Counted from the first letter of the stretch, positions 7,159 through 18,038 are shown. The stretch: DNA of 50,622 bases from Bacteroidota bacterium (GCA_016191555.1 JACPVX010000070.1:1-50622); one strand, 5' to 3'. Made by a program: numbers and translations. The notes: generated from the letters alone by a model not told the origin.

Positions 7159-10100
7159 ATGCTTTCTTTAAAAAGAGTACTGCTTTTCATTTTATCTGGT
7201 TGTTTTCTGGCTTCAGGTTTTTACCTGCACCTTGACTATCGTGAATCCATTCGGCCGGAGGAACTTAGCCAAACCATTTCACAAAATATTCGCACGATTT
7301 TCAAAAAGGCGGAAACCGAGTCGCAGGCATTGAGGCAATCGGTTGATGGATTGGCTTGGCAACAAGTTTCAGGAAGCTTTCTGCTGCTCGATGAAACCAA
7401 GTTAGTGAAATGGAATAACAATGCTTTTGTGCCTGAGTTAGAATGGTTGAATCAATCGTTTCATACGCGACTACTTCAAACACAACGAGCTAGTTATTTG
7501 ATACGCAAATGGCCGCTCGATTCCTCGAAAGTGTTAGTATCAGTTATTCCGCTTCAGGTGCAACCAAAGGCGATCAATAAGTATCTTCAGAATTTTACGA
7601 ATGGAGAAATTTTTCCCATCGTAGAGTTTACGATAAAGCCCTTTCAAGAGAAAGCTTCCCTGCCCATATTCGATGAAAATAACACGGGTTTATTTTCTAT
7701 TGATGTTGATTCAGTGACAACCCGAATTGCACCTGATTGGATCGGACTGCTGCTTATTTTGATCGGTATCGTGTTTCTAATTCTCCTTTGTCTGGAGATT
7801 CTTTACCATCTGCATCAGCAAAGCAAATACGAAATAGTGTTTGTTATAGGGCTTATCCTCGCATTTCTTATTCGATTGGGAATGTTGTATGCCGGCTATC
7901 CGAAAGCATACGGAAATTTCTCCTTATTTGACCCGCAACTATTTGCCTCCTCGTTTCTGAATTCATCGATGGGAGACTTTCTGATCAACTCTTTGATTGT
8001 GTTGATTTTTTGTTTGTACGTGTTTCTCAACTTCCATCGCTTTAAAAGTATTCATTTTCTTTTGGCAGCCAAGCGATTTCGAATGTTATCGGGGGGAGTG
8101 CTCACAACCTTTGCCATCTTCTCGTTTTTGTTCCCCTTTCTCTTCTATGAAATTATCTTTCATAATTCTTCTATATTAATTGATGTTACCCGAAACTTGG
8201 AATTTACAGGACTGCGGATCGCTGCTTACCTGACGATTATTACCGGAACACTCAGTAGCTTTTTGTTTGGTTACGTATTTCTGAAGTTGGCTATCGATTT
8301 GGATGACAAAAGTAGATTGCGTTTTGGGGGCATGTTACTAATTGGTTCTTCACTCTTTTTATTTTATTGTTTTTTAGATGACCACGACTATTCGTTGACA
8401 TTGGTTGTTTCGTTGATTTACTTTATCGCTGTTCGATTTACAAGCCTGCATAAGACACTCGCGCAGGTTAGTATTTCCACATTTACTTTTTTGCTTATGA
8501 CCATTGCCGCTTATGCATTGCAAGGTGCGTTCAGCATTCGGCAATTTTCACGTGAATCTTCTGTGCTATCTATGCAGCGCTTTGGAAACAACAATTTAAT
8601 CAATCATGATATTTTAGGAGAGTATCTGATGGCTGAAAGTGTGAAAGCCATTTCAGCAGACCCATTTATTATCGCGCGATTTACAAACCCACTTTTACCA
8701 AAAGGAAATGTTCGTCAACGGATTGAGAAAATCTATTTGAATTCGTATTTCGATCGGTATTCTAGCAATATTTATCTTTATAATTCAGCAGGCGAAACAC
8801 TCGATAGTGATACCCTTCGGAGTCTGGCCACTTCGATTCAGTCGTTTCAACGCTCAGCTATTCGTACCGGTTATGAAGGTGTTTTCTGGCTGCGCGAGCG
8901 GGGCAGTAGTTTAGCGACTCGAAGATATCTTGGTATTGCCGCAGTTACCAAGGCAGATGCCATTGTGGGCTATGTAGTATTGGAACTTTCACTCAAGCAT
9001 TTGGCCTCTAAAAATGTGTATCCGGAGTTGTTGGTGGATAATCGATTTGCACAATTTGTTTCAGACAAGGACTTTGCTTATGCTTTTTATGTAAAGGATT
9101 CACTCACTGGTAGTACCGGAGATTTCAGCTATTTAAAATCATTTGATCGTGCGTGGCTTAGGGAAAACATACTAAAACAACCCCTAAGCAGAAATGGATA
9201 CTTACATACTGCGCTACGAGGTGAAGAGAATCAAATCGTTGTGATCTCTACTTTTGACTACACGTGGTTTGATGTTTGGGCAAATTTTTCATTCTTGTTC
9301 ATTGTCAGTCTATTTCTTGTTTTTTGTTGGATGTTGATTCACGCCTCGCTGAATTACTGGCGCGGCAGAAAGATGAATTACTCCACTCGCATCCAGCTTT
9401 ACATCTATTTGGCGTTCATCTTACCGCTGGTGGTTGTTTCGACTACAATCGTGCGGTTGATTGGCAAAGCAAACGAAGTAGAGCTTGAATTAGATTACCG
9501 ATTGCGAGCAGAGCAAATGGGGGCTACTTTATCCATTCAAAACAACCGCGCGAATACACGCGAGGTTGACTTGGCACCTCTGGCACAATCATTCCATACA
9601 GATGTCAATTTGTACAGCCACGAAGGGAAATTAATCACCTCAAGTCAACCAGGTATTTTTGATAATCAGTTGATCTCAAGTTGGATAAACCCACTTGCTA
9701 AGCGTGCGCTGACCGAGAATGGAGAAAAGTATTTTGTGGCCAAAGAGCGAATTGGTTCATTGAGCTACAATAGTTCGTATCTAGCAATAACTTCTCCAGA
9801 AGACGGAAAGCTGCAAGGTATTCTCAATTTGCCTTTCTTTAAGTCGGATGATGATGCAAGCCGCAGTCAGGCAACCGTATTGTCCAACATTTTAATTGTA
9901 TTTGTTTTTGTATTCATTCTGTTTTCCATCGCTTCACATTATGCCATTCAATGGCTTACCTTCCCTTTGCGGATGATTACTAAAACATTAGGTCGAACTA
10001 CTTTAGGTTTAAACCAGCCTTTGCAATGGAAGTCGGAAGATGAGATTGGTTTAATGGTGCGTGAATATAATCGGATGCTTCATACGCTGGAGCAAAGTAA

Positions 10101-10776
10101 AATTCAATTAGCGAACACTCAGAAAGAGAGCGCCTGGCGTGAAATGGCGCAGCAAGTTGCACATGAAATAAAGAATCCGCTCACGCCTATGAAGTTGACG
10201 CTTCAACAAATGGAGTTGAGCGCGCGTACCGATGAGAGTAAATTGAAGTCTATTCGGTTGTTACTGGAGCAGGTAGAGTTGTTGAATGACATTGCTTCAT
10301 CGTTTAGCACGTTTGCAAAAATGCCAACTCCGCATCTACAATCGGTTGAACTAATTGCGTTGGTGAGTTCTACTGTAGCACTTTATGCATCACAAGAAGG
10401 TCAAACAGTGGAATTGAAGTCAACCATTCAAAAGGTTATGGTGCGAGGTGATGAGAAACTGTTGACACGGGTATTTTCAAATTTGATTTTGAATGGATTG
10501 CAATCGGCTGTTAACCGAAAAGCATCTGTATGGGTCAATATTGATTTAGTAGATGAACAGGTAGTGGTTAAGGTAGAAGACAATGGAGATGGTATACCTG
10601 AAGATTACCAAAGCAAAATTTTTACCCCTTATTTCAGTTCCAAGCAGTTAGGCTCTGGCTTAGGCTTGCCGATTGTTAAACAGGGGGTGGAGCAATGCGA
10701 GGGCACCATTCAGTTTCTAACCCAAATAGGAGTAGGCACCACTTTTATCGTTTCTTTTCCGATTATAAAAGGCTAG
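7159..10776 (+). CDS. Large multi-pass sensor histidine kinase, NtrY-like
   Basis: The protein has 1205 residues. An N-terminal helix and extracytoplasmic segment (to about 190) are followed by a block of seven or eight helices (about 195-460), a second extracytoplasmic region (about 470-705), two more helices (about 710-770), a third sensor region and a final helix (about 915-940). A HAMP linker leads to the HisKA box AHEIKNPLTPMKLT with phospho-acceptor His near residue 1002. The HATPase domain has N box NLILNGLQSA, G1 VEDNGDGIPE, F box FTPYFSSK and G2 GSGLGLPIVK. The NPLTP context is typical of NtrY-class kinases. No response regulator gene is adjacent, so the kinase is an orphan here. Its ligand is unknown. 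Confidence 0.9.
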   Translation: MLSLKRVLLFILSGCFLASGFYLHLDYRESIRPEELSQTISQNIRTIFKKAETESQALRQSVDGLAWQQVSGSFLLLDETKLVKWNNNAFVPELEWLNQSFHTRLLQTQRASYLIRKWPLDSSKVLVSVIPLQVQPKAINKYLQNFTNGEIFPIVEFTIKPFQEKASLPIFDENNTGLFSIDVDSVTTRIAPDWIGLLLILIGIVFLILLCLEILYHLHQQSKYEIVFVIGLILAFLIRLGMLYAGYPKAYGNFSLFDPQLFASSFLNSSMGDFLINSLIVLIFCLYVFLNFHRFKSIHFLLAAKRFRMLSGGVLTTFAIFSFLFPFLFYEIIFHNSSILIDVTRNLEFTGLRIAAYLTIITGTLSSFLFGYVFLKLAIDLDDKSRLRFGGMLLIGSSLFLFYCFLDDHDYSLTLVVSLIYFIAVRFTSLHKTLAQVSISTFTFLLMTIAAYALQGAFSIRQFSRESSVLSMQRFGNNNLINHDILGEYLMAESVKAISADPFIIARFTNPLLPKGNVRQRIEKIYLNSYFDRYSSNIYLYNSAGETLDSDTLRSLATSIQSFQRSAIRTGYEGVFWLRERGSSLATRRYLGIAAVTKADAIVGYVVLELSLKHLASKNVYPELLVDNRFAQFVSDKDFAYAFYVKDSLTGSTGDFSYLKSFDRAWLRENILKQPLSRNGYLHTALRGEENQIVVISTFDYTWFDVWANFSFLFIVSLFLVFCWMLIHASLNYWRGRKMNYSTRIQLYIYLAFILPLVVVSTTIVRLIGKANEVELELDYRLRAEQMGATLSIQNNRANTREVDLAPLAQSFHTDVNLYSHEGKLITSSQPGIFDNQLISSWINPLAKRALTENGEKYFVAKERIGSLSYNSSYLAITSPEDGKLQGILNLPFFKSDDDASRSQATVLSNILIVFVFVFILFSIASHYAIQWLTFPLRMITKTLGRTTLGLNQPLQWKSEDEIGLMVREYNRMLHTLEQSKIQLANTQKESAWREMAQQVAHEIKNPLTPMKLTLQQMELSARTDESKLKSIRLLLEQVELLNDIASSFSTFAKMPTPHLQSVELIALVSSTVALYASQEGQTVELKSTIQKVMVRGDEKLLTRVFSNLILNGLQSAVNRKASVWVNIDLVDEQVVVKVEDNGDGIPEDYQSKIFTPYFSSKQLGSGLGLPIVKQGVEQCEGTIQFLTQIGVGTTFIVSFPIIKG

Positions 10777-10860
10777 TTGCTGACTGTAACTTTTTGGCAG
10801 TTGGTAGGTAGACGATATGCAACGTGTTTCTAACTATCGAGTCTTTCTTAAAAGCTATAT

Positions 10861-13224
10861 ATGATTAAAAATTATTTGATCGTCACCTTTCGGAACCTTT
10901 TTCGCAACAAGGCATTTTCAGTCATCAATGTGGTGGGCTTGGCCTTTGGCATCTCTTGCAGTTTGCTAACGCTTTTGTGGGTGTTGGATGAGTTAAGTAT
11001 GGATGCATTTCATGCAAACAGAGAGCGTCTTTATCGTGTTATGGAGAATCAGGCATATACGGATGGAAAAACGCTGACCACCAACTCCACGCCAGGACCA
11101 ATGGCTCCAGTTATTAAAGAGAAGTTTCCGGAGATTGAATTTGCCTCGCGCATGACGTGGGGTGAGCGAAAGCTTTTTCAGGAAAAGAAGGAGGGATTCT
11201 TTGAAGAAGGCCGCTTTGTCGATCAGGATTTTCTTCAGATGTTTTCTTTTCCGCTTCAAAGCGGTGATGTGAATACGGCTTTGAAGGACATGCACTCCAT
11301 CGTAATCAGTGAGAAGATGGCGACTAAGTTTTTTGGTAAGGAGGAAGCTATCGGCAAAGTATTGGTGATGGATGCAGGCGAAAGTTTTAAGGTGACGGGC
11401 GTGCTGGCACCGCTGCCGCCTACCTCATCGCTAAAATTTGATTTCTTATTGCCTTTTAGCTGGTATTTTGAAAAGAACAAACAATGGCTTGATCGGTGGG
11501 ATAATAACAACGTTCGCACGTTTATTCAACTCAAGCAAAATACCGATGTAACTTTGTTTTCTTCAAAACTAGAGCGTGAAATTGACCACCATGTGGATGG
11601 AGACAACAACATCTCACTGTTTATTCAAAAGTATAAAGATGCTTATCTACACAGCGAGTTTGTGGATGGACAGCTGGTAGGAGGAAGGATTGAGTCAGTG
11701 CGGATATTCTTTATTGTAGCCGTATTGGTTCTCCTGATTGCAAGCATCAACTTCATGAATTTAACCACCGCTCAATCGGCCAAGCGGGCAAAAGAAGTAG
11801 GATTGCGAAAAACCATCGGTGCGATTCAATCGCAGTTGGCCTTTCAGTTCTTGAGCGAGTCGATGATAATGGTTTTCTTATCATCGGCAGTAGCGGTGGT
11901 GTTGGCTTTTTTGCTCTTACCGCTCTTCAATGAAATTGCCGGGAAGGAGTTATCATTCAATTTATTGACTACAAAGTCCATTTTGCTTTTGTTAAGCGTG
12001 GTGTTGTTTACTGGTTTAATCTCAGGCAGTTATCCTGCTTTATATATTTCTGGATTTCAACCAGCCAGAGTCTTAAAAGGGCAGTTAAGGAGTGGCAGTG
12101 GTGCTGCGCGTTTCCGAAAAGTATTGGTAGTTGTTCAATTTACACTCTCGATCGTTCTCATCATCAGTACGCTGGTGGTGTACCGGCAAATGGATTTTGT
12201 GCAAAACAAAGACATCGGGCTAGATCGAAACAATTTAATATACCTCTATATGAATGGCGATATGAGTAAGCATGCCGATGCCATTCGTGAGGAATTAATG
12301 AAAGAGCCTGCAGTGGAGGTAGCTTCACTTTCCAGTGCCAATCCGATTGATTTTGGTAACTCCACATCCAACCTCACGTGGGAGGGCAAAGATCCGAACG
12401 ATAAGATTCTGTTTTCCAATTTCTCAGTGGATTACAACTTCATTGAAAGCATGAAGATGAAACTGATGGGAGGGAGAAGCTTCAAACAAGAGATAGCAAC
12501 CGATACAGTTAATTTCATTATCAATGAAGCAGCACAAGAAGCCATGGGCTTTGACAATGCTGTGGATCAACCTCTCACTTTATGGAATGATCGAAAGGGT
12601 AAAGTGATCGGAGTTGTTCAGAACTTTCATTTTCAATCTATTCACACCAAAGTAGAACCATTGTTCATGATGTATGAACCGGATTTTTACAGTGTCATTT
12701 TTGTGCGTTTTAAGGAAGGACAACGCACGGCTGCTTTGCAAGCTTTGGAGAAAATAAATAAGCATTACGCAGCCGCTTATCCTTTTGAGTTTAAACAATT
12801 AAGTGAAGATTGGGACGACCTCTATAAATCGGAAGACCGCTTTGGAAAATTATTCAATTACTTCTCCTTTTTGTCCATTCTGATTTCTTGCTTAGGGTTG
12901 TTCGGATTATCAGCATTTAGTGCTGAGCAAAAAACAAAGGAACTGGGTGTGCGTAAAGTAATGGGGGCCAGCGTTTCGGGATTAGTGCAATTGATGGCGA
13001 AGGAATTTGCTTGGTTAGTCCTGTTGGCCATGTTGATTGGATGCTCGATTGGTTGGTATGTAATGGACTGGTGGTTAGGAACCTATGCTTATCATGTAGA
13101 AGTAGGAATTGTTACCATTTTCATGGCAGCTCTTATTTGCTTTGTGGTGTCCATGGCCACCGTTAGTTACCACGCTGCCAAAGCCGCCATGATTGATCCC
13201 GTGCGAAGTTTGCGCTACGAGTAA
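10861..13224 (+). CDS. ABC transporter permease, FtsX/MacB-like (solo)
   Basis: The 787-residue product begins NYLIVTFRNLFRNKAFSVIN, the hallmark of Bacteroidota FtsX-domain permeases. It has a periplasmic MacB-type core domain (about 50-270), an FtsX domain of three helices near 280-390, a second periplasmic domain (about 430-660), and a second FtsX domain ending in ELGVRKVMGASVSGLVQLM and PVRSLRYE. These proteins act with a separate ATPase in mechanotransmission or lipoprotein and peptide export rather than classical transport. No ATPase gene is nearby. A paralogue lies at 42737-45118. The start is an ATG; the 84-base leader shows no clear promoter. Confidence 0.9.
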   Translation: MIKNYLIVTFRNLFRNKAFSVINVVGLAFGISCSLLTLLWVLDELSMDAFHANRERLYRVMENQAYTDGKTLTTNSTPGPMAPVIKEKFPEIEFASRMTWGERKLFQEKKEGFFEEGRFVDQDFLQMFSFPLQSGDVNTALKDMHSIVISEKMATKFFGKEEAIGKVLVMDAGESFKVTGVLAPLPPTSSLKFDFLLPFSWYFEKNKQWLDRWDNNNVRTFIQLKQNTDVTLFSSKLEREIDHHVDGDNNISLFIQKYKDAYLHSEFVDGQLVGGRIESVRIFFIVAVLVLLIASINFMNLTTAQSAKRAKEVGLRKTIGAIQSQLAFQFLSESMIMVFLSSAVAVVLAFLLLPLFNEIAGKELSFNLLTTKSILLLLSVVLFTGLISGSYPALYISGFQPARVLKGQLRSGSGAARFRKVLVVVQFTLSIVLIISTLVVYRQMDFVQNKDIGLDRNNLIYLYMNGDMSKHADAIREELMKEPAVEVASLSSANPIDFGNSTSNLTWEGKDPNDKILFSNFSVDYNFIESMKMKLMGGRSFKQEIATDTVNFIINEAAQEAMGFDNAVDQPLTLWNDRKGKVIGVVQNFHFQSIHTKVEPLFMMYEPDFYSVIFVRFKEGQRTAALQALEKINKHYAAAYPFEFKQLSEDWDDLYKSEDRFGKLFNYFSFLSILISCLGLFGLSAFSAEQKTKELGVRKVMGASVSGLVQLMAKEFAWLVLLAMLIGCSIGWYVMDWWLGTYAYHVEVGIVTIFMAALICFVVSMATVSYHAAKAAMIDPVRSLRYE

Positions 13225-13319
13225 ATCCTGTCAAAAGTCATAAAAAACACTTTTCAAACGATTGAAATATTTCATGTTTGATTGCTAATTTGCGGCTCCA
13301 AAACCTTAAAAAAGCATTT

Positions 13320-15164
13320 ATGGAGATCGCAAAAACGTATGACGTTAAGCACAATGATTTAGTAAAATGGGTTAATGAAGTAGCCGCGCAATGCAAGCCG
13401 GATAGCATTCGCTGGTGCGATGGATCGCAAAATGAATATAATGAGTTGTGTGAGTTGCTGGTGAAGAAAGGAACTTTCATTCGTCTGAACCCTGAGAAAA
13501 GACCCAATAGTTTCGCCTGTTTTTCTGACCCGAGCGATGTAGCACGCGTAGAAGACCGCACCTTTATTTGTAGTCGAAGACGTGAAGATGCCGGCCCCAC
13601 CAACAACTGGGTGGAGCCGAAGGAGATGAAGCAAACATTGAATCCATTGTTGGATGGTTGCATGAAAGGCCGAACCATGTATGTGATTCCATTTAGCATG
13701 GGACCGCTTGGTTCTCCGATTTCACAGATCGGAGTTGAGATTACGGATTCGGAATATGTAGTGACAAACATGCACATCATGACGCGTGTTGGAACACGAG
13801 TAGTAGAATTGCTCGGCACAGATGGAGAGTATGTAAAATGTTTGCATACCGTTGGTGCTCCGCTCAAGCCCGGACAGGCTGATGCAAAGTGGCCTACGAA
13901 CGCAACGGTAAAATACATTGTGCATTATCCGGAAGAGCGATCAATTGTTTCGTATGGTTCTGGTTATGGCGGCAATGCGTTGTTAGGTAAAAAATGTTTT
14001 GCATTGCGTATCGCAAGCGCGATGGCCAAAGAAGAAGGCTGGCTGGCCGAGCACATGTTGATATTAGGCGTGGAAGGTCCGGATAAAGAAAAGAGTTACG
14101 TAGCGGCAGCATTCCCCAGCGCGTGTGGTAAAACCAATTTCGCGATGCTCATTCCACCGAAAGAATTGGATGGCTGGAAAGTAACTACCGTTGGTGATGA
14201 TATCGCCTGGATCAAACCGGGCAAAGACGGAAAGCTGCATGCTATCAATCCGGAAGCCGGATATTTTGGTGTAGCACCTGGCACGAATTACAAAACCAAT
14301 CCGAACGCCATGAAGACGATGGAGAAGAACTCCATCTTTACCAACGTAGGCGTAACACCCGATGGTGATGTATGGTGGGAGGGAATGACGAAAGAAGTTC
14401 CGAAAGATATTATTGATTGGAGAGGACAAAAGTGGGATCCTGCATCGGGCAAACCGGTGGCTCACCCCAACGCTCGTTTTACAGCACCTGCATCGCAATG
14501 TCCGTGCATTGATTCGGATTGGGAAAATCCAAACGGAGTGCCCATTGGTGCATTCATATTTGGAGGAAGAAGAAGCACGACTATTCCGTTGATTTATCAG
14601 GCACACAACTGGAACTCCGGTGTGTACTTAGCAGCTACGATGGGTTCCGAAATGACAGCTGCGGCTTTTGGTGAAGTGGGCAAAGTGCGCAGAGATCCAT
14701 TTGCGATGTTGCCATTCTGTGGATACCACATGGGCGATTACTTTAATCATTGGTTACAATTTGGTAGAGACATTCCAAACCCTCCTCGCATTTTTGGTGT
14801 GAACTGGTTTCGCAAAGATGAGAAGGGCAATTTTATATGGCCGGGATTCAGCGACAACATGCGTGTGTTGAAGTGGGTGGTGGAAAAGATCAGAGGAAAA
14901 TCAAACGCAGTAGAAAGCCCGATCGGCTGGATGCCGCATTACGAAGATATCGATTGGACAGGTTCTGATTTTACGAAACAACAGTTCGACAGCATCATGA
15001 TGATTGATCGCGAAGGATGGAAGCAAGAATTACTTTCGCATGCGGAGTTGTTTGAAAGAATGTACGACAAGTTGCCGAAGGAATTTATCTTCATGCGCGA
15101 ACTTTTGCTCTCGAGCTTATGGCGCTCACCTGAAAAATGGAGTCTGGAAGCAGAAGAGATTTAG
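13320..15164 (+). CDS. pckG: Phosphoenolpyruvate carboxykinase (GTP)
   Basis: This enzyme catalyses oxaloacetate + GTP to phosphoenolpyruvate + GDP + CO2, the entry step of gluconeogenesis. The 614-residue protein has the GTP-class signature [13 protein letters not shown] with the reactive Cys near residue 269 in the P-loop, the metal-binding VGDDIAW, and the guanine-site region [21 protein letters not shown] chose the ATG at 13320 ([10 protein letters not shown]) because upstream in-frame codons encode no conserved sequence. The stop overlaps the stop of the convergent YwqK-like gene by 3-4 bases, and no terminator fits between them. Confidence 0.96.
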   Translation: MEIAKTYDVKHNDLVKWVNEVAAQCKPDSIRWCDGSQNEYNELCELLVKKGTFIRLNPEKRPNSFACFSDPSDVARVEDRTFICSRRREDAGPTNNWVEPKEMKQTLNPLLDGCMKGRTMYVIPFSMGPLGSPISQIGVEITDSEYVVTNMHIMTRVGTRVVELLGTDGEYVKCLHTVGAPLKPGQADAKWPTNATVKYIVHYPEERSIVSYGSGYGGNALLGKKCFALRIASAMAKEEGWLAEHMLILGVEGPDKEKSYVAAAFPSACGKTNFAMLIPPKELDGWKVTTVGDDIAWIKPGKDGKLHAINPEAGYFGVAPGTNYKTNPNAMKTMEKNSIFTNVGVTPDGDVWWEGMTKEVPKDIIDWRGQKWDPASGKPVAHPNARFTAPASQCPCIDSDWENPNGVPIGAFIFGGRRSTTIPLIYQAHNWNSGVYLAATMGSEMTAAAFGEVGKVRRDPFAMLPFCGYHMGDYFNHWLQFGRDIPNPPRIFGVNWFRKDEKGNFIWPGFSDNMRVLKWVVEKIRGKSNAVESPIGWMPHYEDIDWTGSDFTKQQFDSIMMIDREGWKQELLSHAELFERMYDKLPKEFIFMRELLLSSLWRSPEKWSLEAEEI

Positions 15165-16474
15165 TTTAATTTTTCTCCTTTAAAAATACCGGCTTGAAAT
15201 GTGAGAGTTTTGATGAGCTTACCTGTCTCATCAAACTCTTTCCATTGCTTGTGCTTTTTGTTGGCCACGTATTCGCCTTGCTCTTTGATTTTGCCATTCG
15301 GGTAGTAGCTAGTGTAAATGCCATGCTGACGACTGCCGCGGTATTCACATTCAGAAAGTAGTTTGCCATCCTGATAGTAGTTCTTCACCGGACCTGTAAT
15401 CAAATTAAACTTCCAGGTTTCTTCCACTGACTTTTCTCCATTCTCGTGATATTGTGTGCGAATGCCGTTCAGTTGACCTTTTTCATAATTCTCTTTCACG
15501 CTTACCGTCTTGCCATCGTTGAAATAGAAAATCCATTGGCCATGCGATTTATTGCTGCGGTATTCTTTAGTGAAAACGAGCTTACCATCTTCAGTGTATT
15601 CTTCCAGCTTACTATCCAAACCATTGAACGCAAATTGTTGTTTCGTTTTTACCTTGCCACTTTCAAAGTAGTCGTAGTTGGTGCCGGTTTTTCCACCTTC
15701 TTTAAATTGATAAACATGTTGCTTGTTGCCGTTGGTGTAGTAGCCAATATTTTCGCCATGCAACTTCGCATTCATAAAGTGCCCTTCCAGCAATAGATGA
15801 CCTTCCTGATCGTAGTTTTTAAAGTCGCCTACTTTCTCGCCTTCTGCAATAGAGTAGATCAATTCCAATTGTGCATTGGGATAAAATGATTTGAAATAAC
15901 CGGAGATGAACCCGTCTTTATAATTCGCTTCTGTTTCGATGGTACCCGTTTCGTAAAATGTTTTGGTGACTCCGTTTGGCTTTTGATTTTTGTACGTGAT
16001 CTCTTTGCGAATTTTTCCGGAAGCATAATACTCTTTCACAAAACCATCGGGTTTGCCTTTTACGAATGAGCTTTCTTGTTTCAAAATTCCGGAAGGAAAG
16101 TATGATTTGATACTATCGACTAACAAGTTGTTTTGATAATATGCTTTTTGGATTTGCTTTCCCTTTTCGTTGTAGACTTCTACTGCTCCGTGGCGCAACC
16201 CATTTTCATAACTGATTTTGCGAATTAATGTGCCATTGGCATGATATTCATAGAATGTCCCGGAGCGCACGCCATTCACGAAAGTGCCTTCAATGTTAAG
16301 TTTGCCATTGGGAAAATAGCGTTTATACTTTCCATCCATTGTTTGATTGTCATCCGCAACGAAATAGTGTTCCTGAATTTGCCGCTTCATCGGATCATAG
16401 AAGGTCTTTACTTCTTTTTGTGCGAATGCCAGGTGGCTAATGAACAATAAGATCAGTGTGAAGCGAATCGACAT
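15161..16474 (-). CDS. Secreted MORN/YwqK-type repeat protein
   Basis: The 437-residue product has a signal peptide ([19 protein letters not shown]), and the rest is a tandem array of about 15 units of roughly 22-24 residues. Each unit has the pattern Y..NGK....E.Y..G...G....Y, for example [20 protein letters not shown] and [20 protein letters not shown]. This is the MORN-variant repeat called the YwqK family antitoxin domain. In Bacteroidota it is usually found in secreted or periplasmic proteins with no proven toxin link. I chose the ATG at 16474 because it starts a clear signal peptide; an upstream in-frame extension has none. Function unknown. Confidence 0.85.
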   Translation of the reverse strand: MSIRFTLILLFISHLAFAQKEVKTFYDPMKRQIQEHYFVADDNQTMDGKYKRYFPNGKLNIEGTFVNGVRSGTFYEYHANGTLIRKISYENGLRHGAVEVYNEKGKQIQKAYYQNNLLVDSIKSYFPSGILKQESSFVKGKPDGFVKEYYASGKIRKEITYKNQKPNGVTKTFYETGTIETEANYKDGFISGYFKSFYPNAQLELIYSIAEGEKVGDFKNYDQEGHLLLEGHFMNAKLHGENIGYYTNGNKQHVYQFKEGGKTGTNYDYFESGKVKTKQQFAFNGLDSKLEEYTEDGKLVFTKEYRSNKSHGQWIFYFNDGKTVSVKENYEKGQLNGIRTQYHENGEKSVEETWKFNLITGPVKNYYQDGKLLSECEYRGSRQHGIYTSYYPNGKIKEQGEYVANKKHKQWKEFDETGKLIKTLTFQAGIFKGEKLN

Positions 16475-16610
16475 GGTTAGAGCAGTTGAGAGTTTGGATG
16501 CAAATTTAGAGATAGCTTTTAATATTTCGGAATGCTGTCGATTGATGAACATATTACCAGACGAACCAACGCTCAGGTACCTGAATTGTTGTATTGCATG
16601 ATTTACCACC

Positions 16611-16636
16611 AAAAAAGAAAAGCCGGACAAACCGGC
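16611..16636 (-). terminator. Terminator after the thiolase gene
   Basis: Read on the minus strand, a GCCGG/CCGGC stem with a 5-base loop (16622-16636) is followed by a T-rich tract (16611-16621 complement, TTTTCTTTTTT). It lies about 28 bases after the thiolase stop and separates it from the YwqK-like gene. Confidence 0.75.
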
Positions 16637-16663
16637 CTTTCAACTAAGCTTAAAATGTAGATT

Positions 16664-17842
16664 TTACATTCGTTCAATCACAATTGCTGATGCACCGCCA
16701 CCGCCATTGCAAATTCCGGCAACGCCAATGGTGGCGTTGTTTTGTTTCAACACATTGGCTAATGTAATGGTAATACGCGCACCCGATGCACCTAGTGGAT
16801 GTCCTAAGGCAACCGCGCCTCCGTTTACATTCACTTTCGATGGATCGATTTCTAATAATTTGTTGTTGGCAATCGCCACAGCCGAGAAGGCTTCGTTGAT
16901 TTCGTAAAAGCCTACATCGCCTTTTTCTACTCCGGCCATCTTCATAGCTTTTGGAATGGCGAGTGAAGGAGCGGTAGTAAACCACATCGGGTCGTGTGCG
17001 GCATCGGCAAAGCCTCTGATCTTCGCAATGGGAGTAATGCCCAATTCTTTTGCTTTCTCTTTGCTCATCAGGATAACCGCAGCTGCTCCATCGTTAATAG
17101 TGGATGCATTCGCAGCGGTTACGGTTCCTTCTTTGGTGAATACCGGTTTCAGTCCGGGGATCTTATCAAAGTTCACATTCTTGTATTCTTCGTCTTCAGC
17201 GAAAAGCGTTACATCTCCTTTCTTTCCAATTAATTCAACCGGCACCACTTCATCTTTGAATTTGCCCGCAGCCCATGCAGCAGCAGAAAGTTTGTAGGAG
17301 TTGATCGCGTAGTTGTCCTGATCCTGGCGAGAGATATTCATTTCTTTCGCAGTGTTATCGGCACACACGCCCATCGCACAGTGATTGTACACATCGGTCA
17401 AACCATCATATGTTAAACCATCTATTAGTTCGCCATTGCCATATTTGAAACCGTAGCGTGCTTTCAGCAAATAGTAGGGAATATTGCTCATGCTTTCCAT
17501 GCCACCTGCCAACACCACATCATTTTGACCAAGCATGATAGATTGCGCTCCCAACATGATAGCCTTCATTCCGCTGGCGCAAACTTTATTGACCAACGTG
17601 CAAGGAATATTGTAGCCCAGACCGGCAGCGACCGCTACTTGCGTAGCCGGAGCTTGCTGAAGCCCCGCAGAAATCACATTTCCGAAGTATACTTCCTGAA
17701 TGTGCTTGGCATCCAGATTGATTTTTTTCAGCGCACCCTTCACAGCAGTGGCGCCTAATTGAATGGCTGTTTGAGAGGCGAGGCTTCCGCCAAAACTACC
17801 TATCGGTGTGCGTACCGCAGCAACAATATATACTTCCTTCAT
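16664..17842 (-). CDS. Acetyl-CoA acetyltransferase (thiolase)
   Basis: The enzyme condenses two acetyl-CoA, or cleaves 3-ketoacyl-CoA in the reverse direction. The 392 residues match the usual length of a biosynthetic/degradative type II thiolase. The acyl-accepting Cys88 is in LVNKVCASGMKA; the NEAFSAVA motif carries the conserved Asn/Glu; GGAVALGHPLGASGAR has the catalytic His; and the C-terminal CNGGGGAS has the second catalytic Cys. The ATG at 17842 (MKEVYIVAAVRTPIG) is the start; upstream in-frame sequence is not conserved. It is the last gene of the acyl-CoA block on this strand and is separated from the dehydrogenase by about 196 bases holding a dyad and an inverted repeat. Confidence 0.95.
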   Translation of the reverse strand: MKEVYIVAAVRTPIGSFGGSLASQTAIQLGATAVKGALKKINLDAKHIQEVYFGNVISAGLQQAPATQVAVAAGLGYNIPCTLVNKVCASGMKAIMLGAQSIMLGQNDVVLAGGMESMSNIPYYLLKARYGFKYGNGELIDGLTYDGLTDVYNHCAMGVCADNTAKEMNISRQDQDNYAINSYKLSAAAWAAGKFKDEVVPVELIGKKGDVTLFAEDEEYKNVNFDKIPGLKPVFTKEGTVTAANASTINDGAAAVILMSKEKAKELGITPIAKIRGFADAAHDPMWFTTAPSLAIPKAMKMAGVEKGDVGFYEINEAFSAVAIANNKLLEIDPSKVNVNGGAVALGHPLGASGARITITLANVLKQNNATIGVAGICNGGGGASAIVIERM

Positions 17843-17904
17843 AAAATGAGTTTTAGGATTGATTTTCGGGCTGCAAGTTAATGGTTTTTGTTCAGAAAAA
17901 CGCG

Positions 17905-17922
17905 ATTGCAACGGTTTGCAAT
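17905..17922. promoter_or_regulatory. Perfect 7-bp dyad upstream of the thiolase gene
   Basis: ATTGCAA (17905-17911), CGGT, then TTGCAAT (17916-17922) form a perfect inverted repeat centred about 70 bases upstream of the thiolase ATG. Its size and position suit an operator for a dimeric regulator such as a TetR or FadR-type protein. That is inference, and no such regulator gene is in the window. Confidence 0.4.
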
Positions 17923-17948
17923 TTCCACGCAAAGTCGAGCATGATTTA

Positions 17949-18031
17949 TTGCATACAAAGACGCAAAGTCGCTAAGATTTCCGATTGCTTTGTTGAATTA
18001 CGCCTTTGCCTCTTTGCGCCTTTGCGTGCAA
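17949..18031. repeat. Long imperfect inverted repeat with 8-nt periodicity
   Basis: The left arm 17949-17976 and the right arm 18001-18031 are reverse complements at about 22 of 28 positions, separated by 24 bases. Inside each arm the motif CGCAAAG recurs every 8 bases. The structure starts 7 bases beyond the acyl-CoA dehydrogenase stop on the minus transcript, so it may act as a 3' stem-loop, although no T-tract follows. It belongs to the same short-period repeat style seen at 19921, 21507, 21554 and 35573. Confidence 0.7.
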
Positions 18032-18038
18032 TAGAAGG

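Noticed and set aside
13278..13319. Longer start of PEP carboxykinase
   Set aside because: The extra 14 residues begin at a TTG and are not conserved; an ATG at 13320 fits the family's N-terminus.
14064..14606. 180-codon open frame on the minus strand inside the PEP carboxykinase gene
   Set aside because: It lies entirely opposite a well-conserved enzyme, and its translation shows no recognisable motifs.
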